NCBI RefSeq assembly: GCF_008085905.1
Contig: NZ_VSFF01000016.1
Location: 186,001 to 250,000 of the forward strand
DNA length: 64,000 nt
From: Actinomadura syzygii
GTDB taxonomy: Bacteria; Actinomycetota; Actinomycetes; Streptosporangiales; Streptosporangiaceae
Direction of reading: 5' to 3'
The stretch's first letter is position 1. Every line of letters begins with the position of its first letter. Below are positions 17,369-25,210 of the stretch, piece by piece. Made by a program: the position numbers and the translations under genes. The notes below the pieces were generated by a model. It saw nothing but the letters and a program-made list of their open reading frames with translations, was not told the origin of the DNA and did not search any database.

Positions 17369-17875
17369 TCAGGCTGGGGGCGTGTAGTCCTTGTGCGGCA
17401 CAGCGACCGCCCACGCCGCTTCGAAAGCCTCCCGGCACTGCGCTACTAACGCCGGGACGTCGTCCCACTGCTGCCCGGCCGGGGCGTCTTCGCCACCGTG
17501 CAGGTTGAACATGACGAACGCGCCGTCGATGACGAACATGTCGTTGCCCGGCAGGAACAGACTGGACGCCAGGCGGCGGGGCAGCCAGCGGATGTCCTCC
17601 CCGGCCTCGACCAGCTGGGAGGAGAACTCATAGGCCCCGCGCATGTACTCCGAAACCGGTTCGGAGATCGCCTTGATCCGGCGCATCTCGACCCCCGCGG
17701 CAGCCCGCGCTGCGGTCGCTTCCACAGCCTTCGCCCGCACCACGTTCGCAGCCTCCGGATCAGCGGCACGCCGGCTGATGTCGATGCCGTACCGATCCCG
17801 TAGCTCAAGCTTCCACCTGCTCGCGGTCGCGCCCGCGACGAGCTCGTTGCGCCGCTCAGCCGAGATCGACTCCAT
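17369..17875 (-). CDS. DUF6879-like protein
   Basis: The 168-residue cytosolic protein carries features I associate with DUF6879. These are an aromatic/charged C-terminal region with WLPRRLASSLFLPGNDMFVIDGA and a block ending in HKDYTPPA. In actinomycetes such proteins sit beside XRE regulators, often as a pair of unknown biochemical role. The ATG at 17875 is preferred because the upstream extension overlaps the radical SAM remnant. The XRE gene 124 bases downstream is its likely partner. Confidence 0.65.
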   Translation of the reverse strand: MESISAERRNELVAGATASRWKLELRDRYGIDISRRAADPEAANVVRAKAVEATAARAAAGVEMRRIKAISEPVSEYMRGAYEFSSQLVEAGEDIRWLPRRLASSLFLPGNDMFVIDGAFVMFNLHGGEDAPAGQQWDDVPALVAQCREAFEAAWAVAVPHKDYTPPA

Positions 17876-18290
17876 ACCTCTCCTTCGCGTCGGCGCGCAC
17901 GAACATATCCACAAGATCGCCGCCTACCTCCACTGGCGTTGGTGAGCAGTCCGATGATGAAGTCGGAGAACAATCCGACGACGTCGACCAGGTTACGTCG
18001 CAGTAGCAGCTCACGCCCGATAAGAAGACCCGCCGTACCCCGGCAAGGTTCGCTGCCGCCGACTCCAGTTCCTGAAGGGACGGATCGGGCAGTTGGAGGG
18101 TCTCGCTACAGAAGTTGCAGTCGGAGTCGCAGCGCTTGGTGACCTGCACAATTACCGACAGAGGCGCCATGACCTCCTCGGCGATCCGGCCGATGTCGGC
18201 GTCGGGATCCGAGACGAAATGGTGGCCGTCAGTAAAGCGAACCGGTCCGGTGCCCTGTGGTCGAGGGGGGAACTGTGGTAGTCCGAGCAT
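17856..18290 (-). pseudogene. Truncated radical SAM protein
   Basis: The first 75 residues read like the start of a radical SAM enzyme: PLSVIVQVTKRCDSDCNFC holds the CxxxCxxC iron-sulfur motif, followed by LQELESAAANLAGVRRVFLSG. After that the homology stops and the frame runs into a low-complexity duplicated stretch (SSDCSPT twice) and ends inside the DUF6879 gene. About 250-300 residues of the barrel are missing, so the enzyme cannot work. It is the relic of a maturation or sensing enzyme of this cluster. Confidence 0.7.
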
Positions 18291-18445
18291 GGTCACACCG
18301 AAGCCTTCCTCTGTTAGGGCGCATGGCGCCCGAGTGATCGGGTGGCGCACCGCGGCCGGTCCCGGCTTGGTGCTCAGTTGCGGTCGCCGCAACCTCGGCC
18401 AGCCTGCCGCGACTGGATGGTCATCCGGTTCAGGTTGGTACCGTC

Positions 18446-19027
18446 ATGCCGGTGACGCGCGAGAGCCACAGCGAACGGACCAAATGGGTCGTGCACGGCG
18501 AACGTCTCGTGGACGAGAACCCCCACATTCGGGTCTCGATCGCCAACGTTGAACTGCCCAATGGGGTGGTGTTCGACCAGTACGTCTTCCGAGTCCCTCG
18601 GTGCGTCATGACGGCCGTGCTCGACGAGGCCGGCGAGAACATCCTGCTGATCTGGCGACACCGGTTCATCGTCGACCAGTGGGACTGGGAAGTGCCGGGC
18701 GGATACGCCGAGCCGGGCGAGGACCCGGCTGTTGCTGCTGTGCGCGAGGCCGAGGAAGAGACCGGATGGCGGCCGAAGAACCTGCAGTTCCTGCTCTCGT
18801 TCCAGCCGATGATCGGGTCTGCGGACGCTCCCCAGGATCTGTATCTGGCGCACGGTGCAGATCTGGTCGGCCAGCCCCACGTCGATGAGGCCGAGGAGGT
18901 CCGCTGGATGCCGTTGGCGGAAGCTCATCAGAGGATCCAGCGCGGCGAGATCATTGGCGCAGCAACCGTCATGGCCGTTCTCCACGCACTCACAGCGCAG
19001 GTAGTCGCTCCTCCGCATAGTCCATGA
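18446..19027 (+). CDS. NUDIX hydrolase
   Basis: The 193-residue protein contains the Nudix box, from GGYAEPGE to REAEEETGW around residues 88-111, which binds Mg2+ and hydrolyses a nucleoside-diphosphate-linked compound. The surrounding ADP-ribose-pyrophosphatase-like layout (FDQYVFRVPRCVMTAVLDE, then WRHRFIVDQWDWEVPGG) fits an ADP-sugar or related substrate. It is divergent from the radical SAM remnant and converges with the GNAT gene at 19042. Confidence 0.85.
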   Translation: MPVTRESHSERTKWVVHGERLVDENPHIRVSIANVELPNGVVFDQYVFRVPRCVMTAVLDEAGENILLIWRHRFIVDQWDWEVPGGYAEPGEDPAVAAVREAEEETGWRPKNLQFLLSFQPMIGSADAPQDLYLAHGADLVGQPHVDEAEEVRWMPLAEAHQRIQRGEIIGAATVMAVLHALTAQVVAPPHSP

Positions 19028-19041
19028 GGTCCAACGGTCCG

Positions 19042-19620
19042 CTATGTCCTTCTACTCAACGGGAGCGGGAGGATCAGCGCGTGAAAGGTGGGCGCGTTCT
19101 CCCATCGGGGCTGCAGGCGGCCGATCTGTCGCCAGCCCCACGCCTTGTACGCGCGGTAGGCCCTCTCGTTATCAGGCTCGACCAGAAGGGTGGCACGGGT
19201 CTCCGGGCGAGGCCCCAACAGCTCGTCGTGGAGCCGGTGTGCGACACCTTGGCCGGTCCAGTTCGCCCGCACCATGATCTCGCTGAGGGCGAAGGTCCGG
19301 GATCCGGTCTCCCGGGTGAAACCCGGCTCGGGCTCCTCCTCAACCAGTCCGTCCCACCATGCGGCATCGGGACCCAGCGGCCAGCCCCACGCCTGCCCGA
19401 TCGCCTCACCGTCCTGATTGTAGGCGACAACCAACTCGAATCCCCGGTCCGATTTGGTGTAGGCGTCGAATCGACGCATGAACTGCTCGACGGAGTCGAA
19501 CTCGTGTCCGGACGCGATGGTGGTTGCGTAGGCGTCGATGTAGATGGATTCGACCATGTCGCGGAGAGCGCGTGCCTGCCGCGCGTCAAACCGTTGGAAG
19601 CTCAACTCATACCCACTCAT
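19042..19620 (-). CDS. GNAT-family N-acetyltransferase
   Basis: The protein of about 192 residues has the GNAT acetyl-CoA binding pattern: FALSEIMVRANWTGQGVAHRL, with the QGVA turn of motif A, then TLLVEPDNERAYRAYKAWGW of motif B. Its start lies inside the last codons of the XRE-TPR gene upstream, so the two are co-transcribed and probably coupled. An in-frame ATG three bases earlier is an alternative. The substrate is unknown. Confidence 0.8.
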   Translation of the reverse strand: MSGYELSFQRFDARQARALRDMVESIYIDAYATTIASGHEFDSVEQFMRRFDAYTKSDRGFELVVAYNQDGEAIGQAWGWPLGPDAAWWDGLVEEEPEPGFTRETGSRTFALSEIMVRANWTGQGVAHRLHDELLGPRPETRATLLVEPDNERAYRAYKAWGWRQIGRLQPRWENAPTFHALILPLPLSRRT

Positions 19621-21055
19621 CATGAAAAGCACGATATTCCCGGCTCATGGCGACGGCCACCGTGGCGAATCGGTCGGCGAACTCCTCGTCACCGAGATCA
19701 CGGAGTGGTCGCAGGATGTTGAGGGCCCGAACAGAACCCACCGATTCCTCCAGCGTGGTCAACGCCGACCTGCCGTTCTTGAAGGCTCCGCGGCGATCTC
19801 CTTGTTTCAGTTGGGCGTTCGCCAGTTGCGCCTGATAGAAGGTCCGATTCCGTTGTGGCAGCATCGGTTCCTGAAGGGTGGCCTGATAAAGGCTCGCGGC
19901 GCGAACGAAGTCTCCGGTGTCGACCGCCATCTGCGCCTCATGCCCCCGTACCTCAGCATGAGTGACAAACCCAAACCATGGCCGGTCGTCAGGGTGGGGC
20001 CCGCGGTCAAGGTCCCGGTAGGCGGTTCGCAACGCGGTCCGAGCGGTGTGTTCCTCATTCTGCAGTCCCGCTGCGGTCGCGCGCCGCATATTGATCAAGG
20101 CGCGTAGCTTCGGGGACATCTCATACCGGGCGGCCTCTTCTGCGCGGTCCAAGAATCGCAGGGCTTCGCGGGCGGGTCCCCGGCGGCCGCTCAATCGGGC
20201 CAGCGATGTCGACTGCAACGCCATGATGGCGTAGACATGCGCCCTCAGGCTTCCGTCCTCGGTGCCGTCAGCCAACTCACGCGCGTCCTGTATCAAGCGT
20301 CGCGCGGTCGCCAGGTCGCCGGCGTCGAAGGCGATAAAGCTGGCGCACACCCCCAGGTTCGCGCAGACCCCGAGAAGATCAGGGGCCAGGCGGTTTGGGT
20401 ACTCAGCCTCGCCGATCAGATTCTTGGTCTGCTGGAACAGTAATGTGGCCTGCCGCAGCAGTGAGGCTCCACCGATGGCCCAGTCGCGGGCATAGAGTTC
20501 CTCGGTACACGCTTGGAGGTAGTGCAGGTGGGCGTACCCCACACGGTCGACAGGCGCAACAGCCGCAGGGAATAGGGCACCGGCCGTCAGCGCGAGGGCG
20601 GTGCCGTGGAACGTGCGACGGTCCACATCTTCCTCATCACAATGTCCAGAGGGCGAGATCTCCACTGTCGCATCCGGGATACCCAGGATCACCGGCAAGA
20701 GCGCCTCGCGCGGCATCGCAACCGCATCTGCCCAGGCCAGGAGCCCGCGGATGTCGAACAGCGTGCCGCGTGCCCCGGTCTCGACGCGATGGACCATCTG
20801 TTTGTTCCAACCAGGCACGAGGGCACCCATCTGCTCCTGAGTGAGGCCGGCGGCCTCGCGGACGAGTCGTACCGCTTCGCCCAGTTCGTGGTCGACCAAC
20901 GCCTGACGCAGCCTCGGAGAATCCCAGAGCCATGTCGGGGCCTGACCGCGAAACGTCGGCGCCATGGAGGAACAAGACAGACATAGCGCCTCGCGGTTGT
21001 ACCGGCTGAGCCGGGTGGCCTTACACCTCGGGCACAGAGGCCGCTTGTGGGACAT
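19607..21055 (-). CDS. Zinc-ribbon XRE regulator with TPR domain
   Basis: The ATG at 21055 has GGAGAAG upstream and gives 482 residues. A small zinc-ribbon-like motif (CPRC...CLSC, residues 8-28) precedes an XRE helix-turn-helix (VRLVREAAGLTQEQMGALVPG, then KQMVHRVETGARGTL). About 330 residues of helical repeats with TPR character follow. Proteins of this form are actinomycete-specific regulators thought to sense peptides or small ligands. It overlaps the downstream GNAT gene. A longer frame to 21166 lacks a ribosome site. Confidence 0.78.
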   Translation of the reverse strand: MSHKRPLCPRCKATRLSRYNREALCLSCSSMAPTFRGQAPTWLWDSPRLRQALVDHELGEAVRLVREAAGLTQEQMGALVPGWNKQMVHRVETGARGTLFDIRGLLAWADAVAMPREALLPVILGIPDATVEISPSGHCDEEDVDRRTFHGTALALTAGALFPAAVAPVDRVGYAHLHYLQACTEELYARDWAIGGASLLRQATLLFQQTKNLIGEAEYPNRLAPDLLGVCANLGVCASFIAFDAGDLATARRLIQDARELADGTEDGSLRAHVYAIMALQSTSLARLSGRRGPAREALRFLDRAEEAARYEMSPKLRALINMRRATAAGLQNEEHTARTALRTAYRDLDRGPHPDDRPWFGFVTHAEVRGHEAQMAVDTGDFVRAASLYQATLQEPMLPQRNRTFYQAQLANAQLKQGDRRGAFKNGRSALTTLEESVGSVRALNILRPLRDLGDEEFADRFATVAVAMSREYRAFHDEWV

Positions 21056-21254
21056 CCCGCTTCTCCGGCCACTCGTTGTCGGCAGAGATTTCTCATTGTT
21101 TCCATCACAGTAAGGCAGCGCCCCGGACGGTGCCGCCAGCCTGGTTTCCAATTTGGCAACAAGCAATCGCTTGGCCAGTCGTCGATCGGGCGGTTTGCGG
21201 CGTCGTTCCCGCAGGCTTGGCTAACAGTCCTCAACTCCGGAGGAGGAGGTGGCT

Positions 21255-21782
21255 GTGAACGGCACCCAACACGAGGACGTCATGATCCTCACCGCGCTGG
21301 CGCGCCAACTCGGCCAGACCCGGCTCCGAACTCAGCTCATCGTCAGCGCCGACCCCATCACACTGCACGTGGCCAACGGCGACTACCTAAACCATGCAGG
21401 ACAAGAACTGCTGGCCAGCGATCTTCACATCCTCCGGGGCGGAGTTGTGGAACTCTTGCGCTGGTCTGCCGGTGACATCCTCGGCCCGGCCGACGATCTG
21501 GATGCCGCCTTCGCCAAGGTCTGCGAATCCCTGCTCATCGATGACGACGCCCTCGCCACCGACACCAGTCCTCGGGGGGCGGGAGGGCGCGTTCTCCGTC
21601 CAGCGCCCCCCGCCACCCTCTCCCTGCCCCAGACCGTGAGCGCTGGGGCTGACCGCACGGCCCGGGGGCCCTCTACGGGCTGGGGGGTTCCGGGCCGTGC
21701 GGTCTCACGAGCACGGCGGCGGGCCGCGCCCCACACCGCCAGGCCCGCCGCCGTTTCCAGTGTCGGGGCGGTGCAGTCATGA
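21255..21782 (+). CDS. Hypothetical protein at the head of the methyltransferase operon
   Basis: The GTG start sits six bases after GGAGGAGG. The first 100 residues look folded (TLHVANGDYLNHAGQELLASDLHILRGG), while the remaining 70 are Ala/Pro/Arg-rich and may be disordered. The stop overlaps the ATG of the first DUF574 methyltransferase (ATGA). No family recognised. It is divergent from the XRE-TPR regulator, which may control this operon. Confidence 0.6.
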   Translation: MNGTQHEDVMILTALARQLGQTRLRTQLIVSADPITLHVANGDYLNHAGQELLASDLHILRGGVVELLRWSAGDILGPADDLDAAFAKVCESLLIDDDALATDTSPRGAGGRVLRPAPPATLSLPQTVSAGADRTARGPSTGWGVPGRAVSRARRRAAPHTARPAAVSSVGAVQS

Positions 21783-22627
21783 GCGCCGCGCCGGACCTGT
21801 CGTTCAAGCGGCCGAGCCCAGCTCGGGTCTACAGCTATCTTCTCGGCGGGAAGTCGTGGTTCGAGGTGGATCGGGTCGCCGGGGAACGGGTGAAGCAGCT
21901 TCTCCCGGACGCCGTGGAGGTCGCACGGGAGAACTTTCTTTTCGCCGGGCGCGCTGCGGCGTGGGCGGTCGGAGCCTACGGCGTCGGGCAGGTGTTGGAG
22001 ATCGGTCCGGGGATCGTCGATGACGTCCCGCTGCCCAGTGTGGAGGATCAGGTCCGCCGGGTGCGCCCGGACGCCGTGGTGGTCGGGGCCGATAACGACT
22101 CGGTGGTTCTCGCGCACTCTCGCACGCGGCCCGGCTACGGCGTGCTGGAGGGCGACGTCACCGACCTTGACGGCATTTTCGGCAACCCGGCCCTGCGCAG
22201 GGTGCTGGACGTGGATGCTCCGACGGTCGTGGTGCTGGCGGCGGTGGCGCATTTCGTGCCCGATGACTTGGTCGGCGGGGTGCTGCGGGGCCTGTGGGAG
22301 CGGGTGGCGCCGGGCAGCGCGCTGGTGATGTCGCACGCGATGGCGGTGGCGAGCCAGGCGCGTCGGGTTTCCGGGGTGGAGCAGGTCTATCAGGGCGCTA
22401 CCAGCCCGATCCGCCTGCGCACTGAGTCGGAGATCCGCGGGCTGGTCGCCGACTGGGAGGTGGTCGATCCGCCCGGCCTGTGCGATGTGGCCAGGTGGGG
22501 GCTGCCACGCCCGCACGACGGCCTGGTGGGTGAGTACGCCCGGGTCGTCGGTCTGGTCGCCCGCCGCCCCGATGGCCGCAGCGTCGATGACCGCGACCTT
22601 CGGGCTGGGGCGGTGACGGCGCGGTGA
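21779..22627 (+). CDS. DUF574/Methyltransf_19 SAM-dependent methyltransferase (copy 1)
   Basis: The 282-residue protein carries the family signature near its start (RPSPARVYSYLLGGKSWFEV). The SAM-binding loop is VLEIGPGI, an acidic strand VVVGADNDSVVLAH should contact the SAM ribose, and VVVLAAVAHFVPDD follows. This family is abundant in actinomycetes and its substrates are mostly unknown. It is joined by four-base overlaps to the gene before and to copy 2 after. The three copies form a tandem paralogous set that diverged in the SAM-binding motif. Confidence 0.85.
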   Translation: MSAAPDLSFKRPSPARVYSYLLGGKSWFEVDRVAGERVKQLLPDAVEVARENFLFAGRAAAWAVGAYGVGQVLEIGPGIVDDVPLPSVEDQVRRVRPDAVVVGADNDSVVLAHSRTRPGYGVLEGDVTDLDGIFGNPALRRVLDVDAPTVVVLAAVAHFVPDDLVGGVLRGLWERVAPGSALVMSHAMAVASQARRVSGVEQVYQGATSPIRLRTESEIRGLVADWEVVDPPGLCDVARWGLPRPHDGLVGEYARVVGLVARRPDGRSVDDRDLRAGAVTAR

Positions 22628-23484
22628 CCATCTCGACAGTGCACGGGTGGACCGGCGGCGTGGCCGCCGGTGGCTGGCAGGCCGGCGAAGACCCGCTGGA
22701 GGAGAACCCCTGGCCGTGGGTGTGGAACTACCTCCTCGGCGGTGGCGACTATTTCGAGAGCCACCGGGTGTTCGCTGAGGCGCTGCGTAAGGCGGTCGCG
22801 TGGGACGGCGAACTGGCGCGGGCTCGCCTGCTGGCACGTCGCCGCCTGGTCGAGCAGTCGGCCGACCGCCACGGTGTTGATCAGTTCGTTGTGATGTGCG
22901 CGGACTTCCCGCGGCCTGAGCTGCGTCATGGCCCACAGCGTCCGAGGGTGGTCGACGAGGCGCTGGAGGAGGTTCAGGTGATCGCCGAGCAGGCGATCCC
23001 GAAGGCCAAGACCGTGTACGTCTCGCCCGACCCGGTGGTCGCGGCCCACGCCCGGGCGCTGTTTCGCACCGAGTCCGGCCCCACCTGCCCATGTATCCAG
23101 GCGGCCCCGGACGACCCTGTCGCGATCTTGGACGGGGTGTCGCGCGAGTTGGATCTGTCCCGCCCGGTCGCCGTGGTGATGATCGACGCCTGGGAACTGC
23201 TGGACGCCCCGGCGGCCCAGGCCATGGTCGCGGCGTTCAGCACCGTGCTGGCGCCGGGCAGCCACCTGGGCGTCGTGCACCTGACCGGCACTCCCGATGC
23301 GGCGGTGGCCCTCAAGGGGGTCTGCGCCGCGCACCAGGTGCCCACGCCGCACCTGCGCGGCCCTGCGGACGTCGCCGCGCTGCTGGGCGACGGCGAGTTG
23401 ACCGGCGTGCACGAGCGCGTTTTCCGCCGTCCGATCGACACCGCGGTGTGGTCGGCCACCATGCCGATCGGAGGCGGCGCATGA
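22624..23484 (+). CDS. DUF574-like methyltransferase paralogue, degenerate SAM loop (copy 2)
   Basis: The N-terminal signature of the family is present (WPWVWNYLLGGGDYFESHR), and the order of later motifs matches copies 1 and 3 (TVYVSPDPVVAAHARAL, then AVVMIDAWELLDAP). Where the other copies have the glycine-rich SAM loop, this one reads QFVVMCADFPRPEL, without GxG. It may be a non-catalytic partner or bind a different ligand. It starts with GTG inside a GTGA overlap and ends in an ATGA overlap with copy 3. Confidence 0.78.
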   Translation: MTISTVHGWTGGVAAGGWQAGEDPLEENPWPWVWNYLLGGGDYFESHRVFAEALRKAVAWDGELARARLLARRRLVEQSADRHGVDQFVVMCADFPRPELRHGPQRPRVVDEALEEVQVIAEQAIPKAKTVYVSPDPVVAAHARALFRTESGPTCPCIQAAPDDPVAILDGVSRELDLSRPVAVVMIDAWELLDAPAAQAMVAAFSTVLAPGSHLGVVHLTGTPDAAVALKGVCAAHQVPTPHLRGPADVAALLGDGELTGVHERVFRRPIDTAVWSATMPIGGGA

Positions 23485-24320
23485 CCCGCAATCCCGCTAA
23501 TCGCGATAACGCCGGAATTGACGACACGGTTCCGCATTCGGCACGGATTTGGAATTACTGGCTCGGCGGAAAAGACAATTATCCGGTCGACCGCGAGGCC
23601 GGCGACCGCTACTTCCGTGATTATCCGCATATTGTGGACCTCGCTAAGGCGCAGCGGCTTTTCTTGCAACGTGCCGTCCGTCATCTGGCCGCCGGGCGGG
23701 GCATCGGCCAGTTCCTGGATTTGGGGACCGGGCTGCCCGCGGTGGACAACACCCACGAGGTCGCCCAGCGCGCCGCCCCAGGCGCCCGGACCGTGTACGT
23801 CGACAACGATCCGCTGGTGCTCGTCCACGCCCGTTCGCTGCTGACCTCTGCTCCCGAGGACCTCACCGACTACATCGAGGCCGACGCCCGCGACCCGGAC
23901 CTCATCGTGCGGCGGGCGGCCCGCACGCTGGATTTCCAGCGTCCGGTCGCGGTGATGATGCTGGGCATCCTGGGCCACATCCCCGAATCCGGTGATGCGC
24001 GGGGCCTGGTCGACTGGTGGGCCCACTACCTACCGGACGGCTCGTATATCGCGATCTGCGACGGCGTCGAATTGACGTGCGGGCGCGGCGCCGCGCAGAA
24101 GACCTATAACACCTCCGGCGCCGCCCCATACGTGCTGCGCGAGCCCGCGCAGATCGCGGAATTGTTCACCTTCACCGGGCTGGAGCTGGTGGACCCGGGT
24201 CCGGCGGGGCCCGGCCTGGTCGCGCCGAACCATTGGCGTCCCGAGCACCCGGACGTGGACTGCTGGGGCGAGGCGGTCGAAGCCCGCGCCGGGGTGGGGA
24301 GGGTGCATGCGCCCCGATGA
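23481..24320 (+). CDS. DUF574/Methyltransf_19 SAM-dependent methyltransferase (copy 3)
   Basis: The 279-residue protein has an intact family signature (SARIWNYWLGGKDNYPVDR), the SAM loop FLDLGTGLP, the acidic strand TVYVDNDPLVLVHAR, and VAVMMLGILGHIPES. All features of an active enzyme are present. AT-rich codons in its first 60 bases (AATCGCGATAACGCC) differ from the neighbours and may help translation starts. It ends by overlapping a 42-codon ORF by 14 bases. Confidence 0.86.
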   Translation: MTRNPANRDNAGIDDTVPHSARIWNYWLGGKDNYPVDREAGDRYFRDYPHIVDLAKAQRLFLQRAVRHLAAGRGIGQFLDLGTGLPAVDNTHEVAQRAAPGARTVYVDNDPLVLVHARSLLTSAPEDLTDYIEADARDPDLIVRRAARTLDFQRPVAVMMLGILGHIPESGDARGLVDWWAHYLPDGSYIAICDGVELTCGRGAAQKTYNTSGAAPYVLREPAQIAELFTFTGLELVDPGPAGPGLVAPNHWRPEHPDVDCWGEAVEARAGVGRVHAPR

Positions 24321-24435
24321 CACCGGGATCGGGCCCGTCGCCGCGGGCCTGGTCGAGCGCGGGCCGTCACCCACCAGCGGCGCCCGCCTGTGGTGCGTTG
24401 TCGCCCACATCCCGGTCCGGGAGGTGGCGCGGTGA
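24307..24435 (+). CDS. 42-aa ORF bridging methyltransferase and HAD-like genes
   Basis: The ATG lies within the end of methyltransferase copy 3, and its TGA overlaps the GTG of the next gene. The peptide (MRPDDTGIGPVAAGLVERG and 23 more residues) has no recognised domain. The double overlap suggests it is translated, either as a small protein or only to couple translation. Confidence 0.45.
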   Translation: MRPDDTGIGPVAAGLVERGPSPTSGARLWCVVAHIPVREVAR

Positions 24436-24986
24436 GGGGGCGATCGCTGATCGCGGGCTGGCCGGAGATCCGGTGCGTCGCGGTGGACCACCAAGTGCTG
24501 GTGACCAGTACGACCAACTGGACGCGCCTGGAGCGTGTGGTGCCCAGCGGCTATGAGGGGTTCCTGACACTCAACCTCGGTGTCGTCGCGCGACTGCTGG
24601 ACACCGCCTTGATCACCGATCCAGCGGTCCTGCCGGTGCTGGCCCAGCTGCGGGAGGCGGGACTGGAGGTGGTGGTGGTGCCCTCCGGCGACAGCGCGGA
24701 CCCGGCGCGTACGGTCCCCGTCCAGACGATCACCGCAGCCGCCGGGCGGCCCACCGAGCAGGTCTGCTACGTAGGCCCGGAGGGCCTGGTCGATGTCGGC
24801 CCGGCGATGGCGGCGAGAATGCGGGTGGTGGTGGTCGCGCCGCCCGAGCACGACCCACAGGTATCGGTCGGGCAGCAAAGTCAGCGGCCTGCGACCGGCT
24901 CGGAAGTTCCTGCCGGTGCGCGCTTGATCACGGATCTGCTGGAGCTTCCCGCTCTTCTCACCGGCTCGCCGGGGAGGGCGAGATGA
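24432..24986 (+). CDS. HAD-like protein lacking the usual catalytic DxD
   Basis: The 184-residue protein resembles the Rossmann core of haloacid-dehalogenase-like proteins. VLPVLAQLREAGLEVVVVPSG corresponds to motif II, and TEQVCYVGPEGLVDVGPAMAARM to the motif III/IV region that normally contains GDD. The DxDxT nucleophile motif and the final Asp pair are not evident, so hydrolase activity is doubtful. GTGA and ATGA junctions join it to both neighbours. Confidence 0.5.
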   Translation: MRGRSLIAGWPEIRCVAVDHQVLVTSTTNWTRLERVVPSGYEGFLTLNLGVVARLLDTALITDPAVLPVLAQLREAGLEVVVVPSGDSADPARTVPVQTITAAAGRPTEQVCYVGPEGLVDVGPAMAARMRVVVVAPPEHDPQVSVGQQSQRPATGSEVPAGARLITDLLELPALLTGSPGRAR

Positions 24987-25210
24987 GCGATGTCCTGGCG
25001 CGCGGCGCTTTCACATCGCCCAGTGTCACGCCCAGATCCAACTCTGGCTCCGCCGATCGGGCACCGGTTCTGACCGCGCCCTTCAGCACCGTGAACGGAC
25101 AGCTGCAGTGTCGGGGGCGGGACGCTTCAGCGGGCGCGGTCGTGATCGGCGGCCGGAGCCACCGCGGTCCGGTGAGGCGGCCCCTTGCGAGCTACGGAGC
25201 GATGTCATGA
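24983..25210 (+). CDS. 75-aa hypothetical protein
   Basis: Start and stop both lie in ATGA overlaps, with the HAD-like gene and with the sensor gene, which supports real translation. The product is Ser/Arg/Gly-rich and has no recognised domain, signal or membrane segment. Its job may be to keep ribosomes moving into the conservon genes. Confidence 0.5.
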   Translation: MSDVLARGAFTSPSVTPRSNSGSADRAPVLTAPFSTVNGQLQCRGRDASAGAVVIGGRSHRGPVRRPLASYGAMS

